A DNA stretch of 64,000 bases. Origin: Telmatactis stephensoni (taxonomy: Eukaryota > Cnidaria > Anthozoa > Actiniaria > Isophelliidae). How positions within the stretch are numbered: the stretch's first letter is position 1; the number at the start of each line of letters is the position of its first letter. The stretch covers positions 141,001-205,000 of the forward strand of contig JALIZF010001316.1 in assembly GCA_029948255.1 (NCBI GenBank), written 5' to 3'. Shown piece after piece: positions 1 to 10,093 of the stretch. The position numbers and the translations under genes are program-made. The notes under the pieces were generated by a model that ran no database searches, was not told the origin of the DNA, and saw only the letters and a program-made list of their open reading frames with translations.

Positions 1-374
1 GGTAGCTCATATCATGGTATTTTAGTCAATATCTGATTCCGTTTTCATGAAAGCCTTCTTGGGTTTCAAAATAGCAAATTTTCTATGTGGGGGAACATGG
101 CAAACTGAAACGTCTCTTTGCTATTGTTTTAAGGTTTTCAAAAAAATTCAACATTTTCAAAGGTTGATATATTATCAGTCTGAAAACCAATACATTTCTA
201 TGTGGCGAAGTTCAATTTGTCGCAGAACAATAAAGAGTTGCCCCGTTTTTACGTGCATTGTTACTTAATTGTAATTCATGATGAAAAACTGGTCTGCTAA
301 AGCCGTGCAATTCAATTCGGAACCTGCCTTTCAGTATAACTTACTATCAGATCTTGATTGTTTTCTTTCTACAG
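1..374. other. Upstream intron of the PLA2G15-like gene
   Basis: No coding exon is recognisable here. The stretch ends in a pyrimidine-rich tract and an AG acceptor at 373-374, directly before the first recognisable exon. Upstream exons with the signal peptide would lie beyond the left edge. Confidence 0.55.
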
Positions 375-531
375 TTCCAGGAATAGGAGGAAATCAAATC
401 GAGGCAAAGGTCAATAAACCATCGACAGCTCATTGTTATTGTCAAAAAAAGTCATCAGGTTACTTTACTTTGTGGTTGAAGAAAAGTTCTTTGCTCCCTT
501 ATGCCATCAACTGTTGGGCTGACAACACAAG
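375..531 (+). CDS. PLA2G15: PLA2G15-like exon (N-terminal part of mature enzyme)
   Basis: Encodes VPGIGGNQIEAK through CWADNTR with two cysteines placed like the family's first disulfide. The acceptor AG is at 373-374 and the donor GT at 532-533. The Arg codon is split AG|G and completed by the next exon. A LINE tail begins within a few bases of the donor. Confidence 0.88.
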
Positions 532-3500
532 GTACAATAATAATAATGATAATAATAATACAGTTCTAGGGCATCACACATAGTCTCGATGCCCTTACAA
601 TAACAATTAAAAATAACAAAAAATATAGATATATATAAAATAAAGATAAATGATTTAGTCAGATGTGTCTTTAGTCCTCTTTTGAAGGAGTCCAAGGAAA
701 GTGAATGGCGTAAGTTTTTGGGAAGATTGTTCCAAAGACGCGGAGCACACACCGCAAATGCTCTTTGACCATAGTTCTTTGTATTGGAGTTTGGTACTTT
801 AAGCTTCATGTTATCATCATAGTTGGAGCATAATAGACGGGAAGGTCTGTGTAATGTCAATAGCTCACTGATGTACTTCGGTGAAAGACCATGCAGAGCC
901 TTGTATGTTATCATAAGCACCTTGAAGATGATGCGATTGTCGATTGTTAACCAATGCAGCTTTCTAAAGACAGGAGTGATGTGATCCGTCTTCTATCCGT
1001 CTTCTAGTTCTAGTGACGAGTCTTGCTGCGGAATTTTGGATTCGCTGAATCTTTGAGATATCTTTCTCAGGTAAGCCAATTAGAACGCTGTTGCAATAGT
1101 CGAGCCTTGATGTCGCGAATGCATGAACGAGTTTCTCACAGGTGTTAGGTTAGAGTCGAGGTATTTGCGAATACGACCGATACGCTTCAAGGCCAGAGTT
1201 GCAGATCTACATATATCGTTCACACGTATAGACATTTTTAGATGTTGATCAAGATTTGCACCAAGATCACGTGCTGCAGGACTGGGCTCAATGGGATTAC
1301 CATTTATTATTACTTCAGATATTGGTTCCCTAGGTAGAAAACGCGAGGAGAAATGAACAACCTCGGTTTTTGATGCGTTACATACTAACTTGTTATTGAC
1401 CATCCAGGACATGACATCTTGTGCACAACACGCTAACTTATCCATGGTAGTTGATCTTTCAGACTTTTTAAAGCTTTTGTACATCTGAGTGTCATCTGCA
1501 TACAGCATCGGATGCAAACCATGCGATTGTATGATGTCTTCAATTGGAGAAATGTAGAGCGAGAACAACATTGGCCCAAGGACAGAGCCTTGGGGAACTC
1601 CACAATCCACTGGCGAGGTCACAGACTGTGAGCCACCTATGACAATAGCCTGAGTACATAAATAGGATTGCATAAATAGGACTTCATCCATTCAAGCACT
1701 AGCTGTTCCACTGATCCCAAAATCGTCGCGAAGTCTTGCTATTAAGATGTCATGATCTATCGTGTCAAATGCGGATGAGAGATCCAACAGAACTAAGATT
1801 ACTTCACTGTGGGTATCCAGGGCAATATTAACATCGTTACAAACTCGAACTAGGGCAGTTTCAGTACTGTAGTAAGCTCTGTAGGCAGATTGCATTTCGG
1901 AGTAGAGGCCATTATTTGTCGTTAAGATACTGATTAAGCTGGGTAGCGGCCAAGCGTTCCAGTGTTTTTGAAAGGAAAGGTAGGTTTGTAATAGGCCTGT
2001 AATTCTTCAGATTGTCAAGATCTCGAGTGTTTCTTTCTTGATTCGGGGAAACTGACCAAACCATGCTTCAGAGATGAAAGGAACATCCCAAACGAAAACG
2101 ACCGATTCACAATAGATATAATAGGAATGGAGATCTTGTCGACAAATACTTTTAGAAGAAATGTTGGCAATGGATCCAAAGAACAGGACTTAGATGGTGA
2201 TTTTAGGATTAAACTCATAGTCTCTTGTGAAACGGGTTCAAATACAGAGAATGAACAAGATGATGACATAATGGGAAGGGAGCACGATAGCTAGATGTTG
2301 TGTAGAGGACGTTACTCCAGACCTTAAATTGACGATTTTTTATGAGAAATTAAATAGGCCATGAACTTGTTTGCCAGATCCAAGGATGAAGTATGCGTAG
2401 GCAGAGTTGAAGGACCTTTAGGCTTGAACAACCCATCAATCAATTGGAAAAGCTGGCGCTGATCAGAAGTAGCCGATATTTTGTGTCTATAATAGCGTTG
2501 TTTTGCTTCCTTAACTGCCTGATGATATTCCTTTGATTTTTTCACAAAGATCTGTTTATGTACCTCAAGACCAGAGGACAACTAATTCCTTTCACAGCGG
2601 CGTTTGTCACGCTTAAGATCCCGAAGCTGATCTGTGTACCAAGGAGAGTGAGGTCTGCTTGTAATGGAACGATTCAGCACAGGTGCATGAGCTTCAAGCA
2701 AATTGCTTAGATCAGTGTGATACTGATTAACTAAATATGGTAAATCAGACGATACGATGGATTACAAATCAACGGTAGCGATGAGATATCGTTGCCAAAA
2801 TCTCGATGATCGATCTCAGTGCTTTATCTTACGATGCTTCATTGGGATCTTCAAGGCTTTAGGGCGTGGGATGTCCAGTTGGCACGTAATAACAGCGTGA
2901 TCAGATGGCAATTCCATACATGTACGTACATTGGAAACTCGATTATCATTTTTGGAGCTAGAGATAATCAAGTCTAGCGTGTGACCCTTTCTATGGGTTT
3001 GAGAGTTGACGTGCCACTGGAGAGCTGCAGACTCAAGGAGATCTTTGAAAATTACATCTTGATTGCTCGTTTCCATATGTAGATTGAAATCACCAGTGAT
3101 GAGGCAAGTATCTTGCATGAGACAGGGAAACATCCTCGAGAAGACGGGAGAAATCATCAAAAAGCATCGACGAAGTAAATCGGTTGGTTAATTAGTCAGT
3201 GGTGGGTGCGGTCGGTCGGTAGGTTGGTTGGTTGAAATAACGCCATCCACTTTTTGTTCGTCTAAGACTAATAACGTTTTTTTTAAATCAAACTTGAATA
3301 ATTAAAGAAACCACATCCAAGGACACTTAATCTAAATTGTTCAACATTCAATTTAGCTGAAACTACACTATAAGACTCTCAAAGAGCTGTTCAAAAACTG
3401 GTTAGTTTGTTTCTGGAAATTCCCATGGGAAGTATTAGATTTTTATGAATCTTTAGGGGTATCAGTGACGTCATACACTCCACACAAGCATTTAGCTCCG

Positions 3501-6500
3501 ATCCGTACATTTCTTTGTAATTTGTAATTGAAATATCCGCTCAACGTAAATGTTCTACATTGAAGAAAACTGGTCAGCAAATTAATCCTTAGCCTAAACA
3601 AGCAAGAAAACTCCTTCACACAAATTTTTAGTGTCAAAGAAAACATAAAGAAATGTATGGAGCTCAATGGTTAAGTTGAGTGTATGATGTCACCAGAAAG
3701 GTTTTATTTGGTGCTAGTCCCCCTTTAAATCAAAATTTTACTTACAAAGCAAGAAAGCAAGAACATTTTACTGTTTCTTTAGGCTGGTGTATGACCGATC
3801 CACCAACAGTCTACACAACGCGCCTGGCGTCACAATACGTATTCCAGGTTTTGGACATACCAACACCATTGAATTCCTGGACTCTAATAAATCAGTCTCG
3901 TATTTTAAACACATGGTTGACTCCCTTGTGTCTTGGGGATATGAGAGAGGAAAGACTGTCAGAGGTGCTCCTTATGACTTCAGATATGCACCCGGTAATG
4001 GTATACGATGTAATGTCATCTCATGTTATGTCATGTTATGTAATGCAATGCAATGCATGTGATGTAATGCAATACAATGCAATGTGATGTAATGGAAATT
4101 AATGCAATGTAATGTGATCAGGAGCCCATTACTATGAGAACTAGCTAACAGAATCTTCTGCCGCGTAGCCGCCATATTGAATTGTAATATGAGAACCACT
4201 TTGAAGCCCTTAATTTTACGCGGGAAATTTGAATCTAAAAATAGCGCGGTCTGACAAAACGCTAACTAAAGGTATTGGTGGTAGATGTACGCTCCTAATA
4301 ATGGGCTCCTGATGTGATGTAATGCAATGCAATGTGATGTAATGCAATGCAATGCAATGTGATGTAATGCAATGCAATGCAATGTGATGTAATGCAATGC
4401 AATGTGATCTCATGCAATGTAGTGTAATGTGAGGTAATGCAATGTCGTGTTGTTTAATGTAATGCAATCATGTAATGCACTGTAATGTGATGTGATGTAA
4501 TGTAATGCAATGTGATGTAATAGTATGGCAAAATCCTTCGTTCTCCATTGTTTAATTAGTGCTATTTGTAATTTTTGGTTAGTATACTTGATTCATGGTT
4601 ATATTGTGTTTGCTCTTTTGTTTCGAGTGCAATTTGGAATAACTTTGAACACGTGGGATTTCAAAGAGTTCGAACTGAATTGCACGAACCTTTGGGCGAG
4701 TACAATTTGAGCTTTTTGAAATCCCACGAGTTCTGAATTTATTCTAAATTGCCCGAAAAAAGCCACATGGTTTCCTATTAATAATATACACGAAAAATTA
4801 TAGAAACAATTCATTCAAAAACACACAACAAAATCTTAAACGCTTTCGCCTTTTTTCCCATCAGAATCGTTCCTTTGTGGTCAAACTATGCATAGTTTTG
4901 ATGCTAGATCAGGATAATGTGAGCAACAGCAAAACTAAGAAAACTTTGATTTTGATGGTTTTTTTTTTTGAAATCTCAAACTATTTCCTTTTTTCTGCAC
5001 TAAATTAAAACAGCACTGTTCTTAGCCAATCAGCATCGAGCAATTTTTTCATGTATATAAATAGCCGGTAAAGTTTCTAACCTTTTGTTAATGAATGTAA
5101 TTAAACGTAAGGGACTATAACGTAATGTAACGTTACATAATGAGTGTTTACGTACGGTAACGTAACGTACTTGAATGTAACCTAATGTCTAAATAAACTT
5201 GCTGTTGAACATTTTTCATGTTGTTAATTACAAATCAGTGCCACAACTCGAATAATCTGAGCGACGAACACTGTTTGTTTAGACTCGGCAGGTGAATACT
5301 TCATCAAACTACGAAAGCTCATCGAAGAAACATACAAATTCAACGGTAACAAACAGGTCACGCTGATGTCACACAGTCTAGGATGTCCATATACACTGGT
5401 GTTTCTAAATCAACAAACTCAAGACTGGAAAGATACTTATATCAAGCAATGGATATCACTCTCAGGTACGCATCGACCCATACTTCCTTTCGGGTGAGTC
5501 ACACAGGTTTGAGGGCTTTTACACGACAACATTTTCTGAATTGATGTATATTCTGTATGCACACGGTGCGTGCTGGTACCCGAACTTAAGGTGGCTCGAA
5601 ATAGTTTTTTATTGACAATATTTTTCATTCCACGAATTGAGCACCTTACACTTGACCAACCAAAACGGTTTTTACGCGTCTAGCTATTGGACTTAAATCA
5701 AAGTTTTGATTTTTGTCTATTTCACTTCGATTTGTGTTGCCATAGAAACGGAAAACAAAGATGGCTGAAATCAAATTTTTCTAAATGTCTTTCGAACTCG
5801 AGCAGCTCTTGACCCTTGACTATATGGGCAATAAACTTGTTTACTGACAAACACATTGTAATCTATTGTGCCAACAATTTTCATGATCACAACTTTTCAC
5901 AAGTTGCTTTGTTTTAAACATTCAAACGATCTCTGGTTGGCACATGAATGATGACCGGGAAGTATCGCTCTATGAAATGGCTGTACGCGGATGGCGTTTG
6001 ATAAGTTTAACTTCTCTCTAATTAAAAGAAACACTGTCTAATCTTCCAGGGGCTTGGGGCGGAGCCGTGTTGTCGATGCGTATCTTAACGTCAGGGTATT
6101 CATTTGGCGTTCCTCTAGTAAACCCGCTGGCCTTCCGTCATGAGCAACGCACCAGCTCCACCAACACTTTTTTGTTACCCAGTGAAGAACTCTGGTCCTC
6201 TGACGAGGTCTTGTTGAAGACATCTGGACGTTCCTATACTGTCAAAGACTATGATGCATTCTTCAAAGATATTGGATTTCGAGAGGGGTCATACTTTCGA
6301 CGAAACATCCAAGGCCTGACCAGTCCCCTTGCTCAACACTCACCAAACGTCTCCCTTTATTGTCTGTACGGCACTGGAATTGAAACGCCAGAGGTGTACA
6401 CATATACCGAGGGCACATTTCCCGACGGACAGCCGAGTGTGACGAATGGAGACGGAGATGGCACGGTAAACGCACGAAGTTTGAAAGCGTTTGCTAGATT

Positions 6501-6609
6501 TCAACAAGTTGCTGAAATAAAAAGCAAAGAATTTCCTGGGTTTTCACATAATCGCATTTTGAAGGATAAAGTAGTTCATAGTTGTATTCATAACATTTTA
6601 TTCTATTGA
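375..6609 (+). CDS. PLA2G15: Group XV phospholipase A2 / LCAT-like acyltransferase, 5' partial, four exons
   Basis: The family transfers or hydrolyses acyl chains of phospholipids in lysosomes (PLA2G15) or on lipoproteins (LCAT). Exons 375-531, 3783-3994, 5283-5465 and 6050-6609 join in frame with GT/AG borders to about 370 residues, near the mature family length of about 380. Visible landmarks are the start VPGIGGNQIEAK, the Cys pair flanking the YFTLWL lid region, VRGAPYDFRYAP, the nucleophile motif SHSLG (exon 3), the Asp of GDGDGTV and the His of EFPGFSHNRIL (exon 4), so the Ser-Asp-His triad is complete. Signal peptide and start codon are off the left edge. PLA2G15 fits better than LCAT because invertebrates generally carry the former, but sequence alone does not separate them. 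It is the only ordinary host gene seen outside the zinc-finger array. Confidence 0.9.
507..920 (-). pseudogene. LINE C-terminal tail fragment
   Basis: The - strand frame shows TYKALHGLSPKYISELL, APRLWNNLPKNLR and FKRGLKTHL, the conserved tail after the reverse transcriptase in CR1/L2-type LINEs. Its last codons run into the repeat tail and the exon boundary and are not element sequence. Confidence 0.75.
1080..1895 (-). pseudogene. LINE reverse transcriptase fragment (two frames)
   Basis: The upstream piece has QSAYRAYYSTETAL and LLDLSSAFDTIDHDIL. The downstream piece has GVPQGSVLGPMLFSLY and the catalytic MLYADDTQ. They lie in different frames and are separated by a frameshift near 1692, so the reverse transcriptase is broken although the YADD box survives. 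Confidence 0.88.
2816..3160 (-). pseudogene. LINE endonuclease domain fragment
   Basis: The translation shows ITGDFNLH, HTLDLII and SDHAVITCQLD, the conserved blocks of the AP-like endonuclease that nicks target DNA. The N-terminal half of the domain is missing or unreadable, so the fragment cannot be functional. Confidence 0.85.
3191..3782. other. Intron remainder, no gene seen
   Basis: Includes a GGTTGGT/GGTCGGT-rich patch at 3181-3236. Nothing else recognisable precedes the exon acceptor. Confidence 0.5.
3783..3994 (+). CDS. PLA2G15: PLA2G15-like exon (cap-domain part)
   Basis: Encodes LVYDRSTN, then VTIRIPGFGHTNTIEFLD and WGYERGKTVRGAPYDFRYAP. The acceptor TTTAG ends at 3782 and the donor GTAATG starts at 3995. 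The split Asp codon (G|AC) continues in the exon at 5283. Confidence 0.9.
3998..4530. repeat. Degenerate pentanucleotide repeat (RATGY)n, interrupted by a TIR element
   Basis: Units AATGC, AATGT and GATGT repeat with a 5-bp period across roughly 4012-4116 and 4312-4525, in the intron between the second and third lipase exons. The two halves are separated by the TIR element at 4119-4311. Confidence 0.85.
4119..4311. mobile_element. 193-bp MITE with 13-bp perfect TIRs
   Basis: The termini are CAGGAGCCCATTA and its exact complement TAATGGGCTCCTG. The flanks ATGTGAT on both sides could be a 7-bp target duplication, but the surrounding pentamer repeat makes that uncertain. CAG...CTG ends resemble hAT-type MITEs. 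Confidence 0.75.
4590..4815. repeat. Foldback element in intron
   Basis: The arm CGTGGGATTTCAAAGAGTTC (from about 4651) has an approximate complement ending in GAAATCCCACG at about 4728. A related foldback, sharing GTGCAATTTGGAATAA and a GGTTTCCTAT-type end, lies at 59745-59885. Confidence 0.6.
5085..5200. repeat. ACGTAA/AACGTA-rich simple sequence in intron
   Basis: Short degenerate repeats of AACGTAATGTAACGTTAC type. No gene or TIR was found. Confidence 0.45.
5283..5465 (+). CDS. PLA2G15: PLA2G15-like exon with catalytic serine
   Basis: Encodes DSAGEYFIKLRKLIEETY, then VTLMSHSLGCPYTLVFL with the nucleophile Ser in SHSLG, ending WISLSG. The acceptor TTTAG is just before and the donor GTACGC just after. 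Confidence 0.9.
5466..6049. other. Last intron of PLA2G15-like gene
   Basis: Bounded by GTACGC at 5466 and TCTTCCAG ending at 6049. No repeat or gene was recognised inside. Confidence 0.7.
6050..6609 (+). CDS. PLA2G15: PLA2G15-like terminal exon with catalytic Asp and His
   Basis: The acceptor TCTTCCAG ends at 6049. The exon starts GAWGGAV, passes CLYGTGIETPE, GDGDGTVN (catalytic Asp) and FPGFSHNRIL (catalytic His), and ends at TGA 6607-6609. The last residues diverge from the vertebrate C-terminus but the length is as expected. Confidence 0.9.
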
Positions 6610-6631
6610 CTTATATGCAGGCGAGAGAATT

Positions 6632-6898
6632 ATTATACACCTGTTACGAAAAATGTAGACGGTCTGAAATCTGAATCTGAATCTATATCTGAGCGAGAAG
6701 GAAGGAAATTATTGGTAGGAACTTGGAATAAATTACATTATAAAGTGATAAGAGTATGAATGGATGATATTACACGCATATTTAAAGATAAGAGTCATTC
6801 TCACAATCTTATTCGGTCGCAGATTCAGATCCAGATTCAGATTTAGATTCAGATTCAGATGTCAGACCGTCTACGTTTTTTGAAACGGGTATATAAGC
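6632..6898. mobile_element. MITE with about 30-bp imperfect TIRs and GAATCT-rich subterminal repeats
   Basis: GTAGACGGTCTGA at 6656-6668 is answered by TCAGACCGTCTAC at 6862-6874, and the match extends outward with a few differences through the TATACACCTGTT / AACGGGTATATA ends. Just inside, (TCTGAA)n on the left faces (TTCAGA)n on the right, lengthening the inverted pairing. It lies just after the lipase stop codon. Confidence 0.7.
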
Positions 6899-7099
6899 TA
6901 TTCTTATAACAGTCAAGAGACAATGAGTTGACAGAGAGGGAGAGTCGGGTTTTCCATGAAAAATATCAGATGCTTAGGTCTATTTTTAGCCATGTGGACG
7001 TAAAAGGGCGCCTAGCTGTTTCCGTTTTCCGAGAATGGTGGTTGCATGTCATCTTCATTTTGAAAATTGAGACGGTCGACGATTAATTCTTTAATTGCA

Positions 7100-7198
7100 A
7101 GAGCAAAACAAAAGACATGACCGCCGTGTTGGTGGTCTTGACAAGAGAAAATGAAGATAAAAACCACCAACATGGCTGCCATGTCTTTTGTTCAATTC
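7100..7198. repeat. Foldback, about 27-bp arms
   Basis: AAAAGACATGACCGCCGTGT faces ACATGGCTGCCATGTCTTTT across a short spacer rich in GAAAATGAAGATAAA. Confidence 0.65.
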
Positions 7199-7715
7199 AC
7201 TCTCCTGGGAATGGATCACTTAAGACAATGGAATGTTTCCTTTTGCGTAATTTACATGCCTAATGCCTAAAAATAGATCTAAGAGACGCGTTCATTTCAA
7301 AGGCTATACAGGGATTCTCTCTGCCCTAAATTTTCTCTTGCTATCATTCAATCAAGTACTGAGTCTTTTGTAAATAAATAGAACTGAAGATCATTCAAGC
7401 CATACGACGTTGGTCTCCAAACTAACGTAAAACTCTTTTGCGTACGTACTAGGTAAGCAGCGCTCAAAAATGTTTCACTAACTCGCTCTCTTATCAAAAT
7501 ATATCATGTTTTTTGGTAATTTTACTGGTTTGTTTGTTTCTAACAATAAAATAGTAATAGTTCTAATTAAATGATCCTATATCAGTAATTATACTCAGAA
7601 TAAACACTGTTTATCTCTCGGAGTGATTTAGCAAACACGACGCGACGTAAAGAGGGCGCCGCGCGCGCTGACCAATTTGTATAAAATGCTGGCGTCGCCG
7701 GCCGACGTTATTTAA

Positions 7716-8140
7716 AGGCCCGGCCAAACGAGAAATGAGTTGGGTGGCCCAACACCATCCAACATTGTTGGGCGATTCAACATTGTTGGATCACCCAACA
7801 AATTGTTGGGTGGCCAAAGGCATCTAACATTGCCGTAAAACAACAACCGGAAAGTCTATTATGGTTTATAAAATCACCCATGCGTGCGTCCAACATGTTG
7901 GAAGGACCGGCCAAACGGATCCAACATCGCACATCCAACACGAGAACAAAAGAAATGTTGGATAGAATGTTTGACGGACTTCAAACTCCATCCAACATGT
8001 TTGATGCTCAATCCAACAGCATCCAACAACATTCAACACCATCAAACAAGGTGGCCAAACGACAAAATATTGGATCGCCCAACAATGTTGGATCGCCCAA
8101 CAGTGTTGGGTCACCCAACATTTCTCGTTTGGCCGGGCCT
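7716..8140. mobile_element. 425-bp Harbinger-like MITE with TAA target duplication
   Basis: The ends AGGCCCGGCCAAACGAGAAA are perfectly inverted, with TAA on both sides (7713-7715 and 8141-8143), the 3-bp TNA duplication expected of PIF/Harbinger. The interior is built of CAACATTGTTGG palindromes and GGCCAAACG repeats. Reading frames across it are by-products of those repeats. Confidence 0.8.
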
Positions 8141-8305
8141 TAAGAAAGGGGTTTGAAAACAAGCGAGATGGCATCCTCGGGGACCCAGGGCGAAGGGGGA
8201 GGGGGAGGACCAGAGGGGGAGGGGGAAGGAAAGGAAAAGGGGAAAAGGACGCCCTGGGCATTTGACTACCCCAAACCATTTCCAACGGCAAAACTTAATC
8301 CTCTC

Positions 8306-8350
8306 TCTGATTGGCCTCATTATAATTTGATTATAATGAGGCCAATCAGA
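8306..8350. repeat. Perfect hairpin, 21-bp arms, 3-nt loop
   Basis: TCTGATTGGCCTCATTATAA plus T, loop TTG, then the exact complement. GATTGGC/GCCAATC is a CCAAT-box-like core in both arms. Confidence 0.85.
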
Positions 8351-8429
8351 AGCATTTGTGCGGTTGAGCTCGATTCGTCTAAAATTACAAGTAAACAAGT
8401 TGACCCCACGCATTGCAACACCTCTTAAA

Positions 8430-8567
8430 CAAAGCGAGCAGACACGTGAAAACCTTAAACAGAAACAGAAGCTGGTTGTATCGAAAATTATTCAGAAACA
8501 AGATGTGTTTGCAAAGCTACCCACAGGATTCGGGAAAAGTTTGACTTTAATACCAAATTTTGCCTGA
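8430..8567 (+). pseudogene. RecQ-like SF2 helicase fragment (motif I)
   Basis: The + strand frame reads QKLVVSKIIQKQDVFAKL followed by PTGFGKSLTLIP. This resembles the start of RecQ-type helicases, where a short KxxQ region precedes the Walker A box xLPTGxGKS. Only about 40 residues survive before TGA, with none of the later helicase motifs. It lies between inverted arms, which suggests capture by a transposon or a remnant of a transposon-encoded helicase. The family call rests on this short stretch alone. Confidence 0.6.
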
Positions 8568-8837
8568 TCTCGGTGTGCAGACTTGACACACAAACATGTT
8601 AAACTGTCATAGCATCCAAGCGTTAATTGAGATGTACCAGATATTTTTGTTATATGACCTTGTTTACGTGGGATATCCCTAATAGGATTAAGTTTTGCCG
8701 TTGGAAATGGTTTGGGGTAGTCAAATGCCCAGGGCGTCCTTTTCCCCTTTTCCTTTCCTTCCCCCTCCCCCTCCGGTCCTCCCCCTCCCCCTCCGCCCTG
8801 GGTCCCCGAGGATGGCGAGATGGCGTCCTGAAAGTAG

Positions 8838-9050
8838 CGTCATGACGTTGTCACGGTAGTCACGCAACGAACGAATGTGTCATCACACGTCCTGTTCGCA
8901 CATGTCACGTTTGCTAAATCACTCTATTATAGCAATGATAAAACCATATGAAAACAAGCGAGATGGAAATAGCGTCGTGACGTTGTCACGGTAGTCACGC
9001 AACGAATGTGTCATCTCACATCACGTCACGTTTGCTAAATCACTCTATTA
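8838..9050. repeat. Direct repeat of about 100 bp, two copies
   Basis: GACGTTGTCACGGTAGTCAC with downstream GTTTGCTAAATCACTCTATT occurs at 8838-8929 and 8964-9049, separated by ATGATAAAACCATATG. The second copy lacks about 10 bases. ATGATAAAACCATATG recurs at 9172. Confidence 0.8.
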
Positions 9051-9175
9051 TTTATTAATTTGTTCACTTGTATACGTATTTTTTGTACTAGGGAGTCTCG
9101 TTTTGGAACAACAGTTCTGTGAGTTGCTCCCGCCCTAGGGCGAAGCTTATAAATAAATAAATAAATAGCCATGAT
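9051..9175. repeat. Possible retroelement 3' tail ending in (AAAT)n
   Basis: GCTCCCGCCCTAGGGCGAAG is followed by TTATAAATAAATAAATAAAT. The composition suggests a truncated LINE or SINE tail. No coding piece is attached. Confidence 0.35.
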
Positions 9176-9365
9176 AAAACCATATGGGAAATATCCAAGA
9201 GAATGGGGACTACAAACACTTTCTTATCAAACCGTGACGTGGTAAATACTTGGTGTATGAAACATCATTATTGTATGCAACACCACATGTATCAAATTGG
9301 TGATATATCTAATCAATTGATGTATTATCTATTGATACACTTCTGATAGATCCACCGTTGCAAGG

Positions 9366-9670
9366 GTGGCATGGGTAGCGTAGTGGTTAAGCCACTCGCC
9401 TCTCACCACCGTGGTCCAGTGTTTGAGTCCCAGCTCGGACACTGGATCATATGTGAGTTGAGTTTGTTTGATGTGTTGTTCTCTACCAAGAAACCAAGGA
9501 TTTTTTCTCTGGGTTCTCCAGTTTTTCCTTCCACAGCAAAAATCAACATGTGAGTTGAGCATTGTATGCAAAATATTCAATATAGAGGTAGTGAGTGTGA
9601 GATGAAAGATGGCCCCATGGAAGATTAGCGAAAGCTAAATTGGCTTCTGTCTATAAATAAAGGCTTTTTT
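9366..9670 (+). mobile_element. tRNA-derived SINE, type 1
   Basis: The head has an A-box-like TAGCGTAGTGG (9376-9386) and a B-box-like GTTTGAGTCC (9421-9430) at RNA polymerase III spacing, followed by a body ending in TATAAATAAAGGCTTTTTT near 9652-9670. A truncated piece of the same body, with AAAATCAACATGAGTTGAGC, lies at 23055-23155. The folded head does not make a clean tRNA, so this is a SINE. Confidence 0.75.
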
Positions 9671-10093
9671 CATTTTTGTTTTGCAACCAATGGTATGTGC
9701 ACCTCTCCTTTGAATCTTTTTCTTGTTAATGACAGTGATGACACAGCTGAACTTCAGTTAGAATAACTGAACAGGCTCAGGAGGTAGGGGAGAGCAGTTT
9801 TAGATCCAAATAAATTATTTCATTACTATTAAAACATTATCATTAGTATTACAACATTATTATTAGTCTTATGATGTCACTATCAATAGTCAATACTCCA
9901 TCGATATTCTCGTATTCTCATGCATGTTAGCACAATCATGACAAAGAATTAGTATTTTCTTTTGTAATGATTATGCTGAAATACATGCATTGTCTCGATG
10001 CGCTACTGAAAGACATGATATGCCTACAAAATTTTCTCCCGTGTGTAAAACCATATGAACAACCAGATTTGATCTTCGTGTAAATGGTTTGTT
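9671..10093. other. Intergenic and disabled terminal finger of copy A
   Basis: 9671-9970 shows nothing recognisable. From about 9985, CTACTGAAAGACA and TGCCTACAAAATTTT match the 3' flanks of the other zinc-finger copies. 10030-10093 still encodes, on the - strand, the last zinc-finger helix of copy A (FTRRSNLVVH), now downstream of a premature stop. Confidence 0.7.

Larger units (their letters stand above)
533..3190 (-). mobile_element. Decayed non-LTR retrotransposon (CR1/L2-like LINE) in PLA2G15 intron
   Basis: On the - strand, pieces run in the normal LINE order: AP-endonuclease fragment (3160-2816), linker (2581-2015), reverse transcriptase (1895-1080) and C-terminal tail (920 to about 590). 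The 3' end is a TTATTATTA-type tail at 536-560, beside the splice donor of the first exon. Several frameshifts and stops separate the pieces, so it is dead. The C-terminal APRLWNNLPKNLR with a following FKRGLKTHL is typical of the CR1/L2/Rex group. The 5' end near 3160-3190 is approximate and no TSD was found. Confidence 0.85.
8167..8820. mobile_element. Inverted-repeat element (about 135-bp arms) carrying a helicase gene fragment
   Basis: The left arm at about 8167-8303 (CATCCTCGGGGACCCAGGGC to ACGGCAAAACTTAATCCT) is complementary to the right arm at about 8685-8820. The arms contain a long purine tract (left) and pyrimidine tract (right). The loop holds a helicase-like fragment and a perfect 21-bp hairpin. 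Confidence 0.7.
7621..9044. mobile_element. Composite element bounded by GAGTGATTTAGCAAAC inverted ends
   Basis: GAGTGATTTAGCAAAC at 7621-7636 is matched in inverted form by GTTTGCTAAATCACTC at 8909-8924 and again at 9029-9044. Inside are nested the 7716-8140 MITE and the 8167-8820 inverted-repeat element. No target duplication was seen, so the outer boundary is tentative. Confidence 0.5.

Noticed and set aside
3443..3667. 74-residue - strand frame in the lipase intron
   Set aside because: No domain, and it ends within the intron next to a verified exon on the other strand.
3998..4530. CRISPR-like array
   Set aside because: A continuous 5-bp periodic repeat without spacers, in animal DNA.
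7880..8143. Two overlapping + strand frames of about 90 residues
   Set aside because: They are made of CAACATTGTTGG repeats inside the Harbinger-like MITE.
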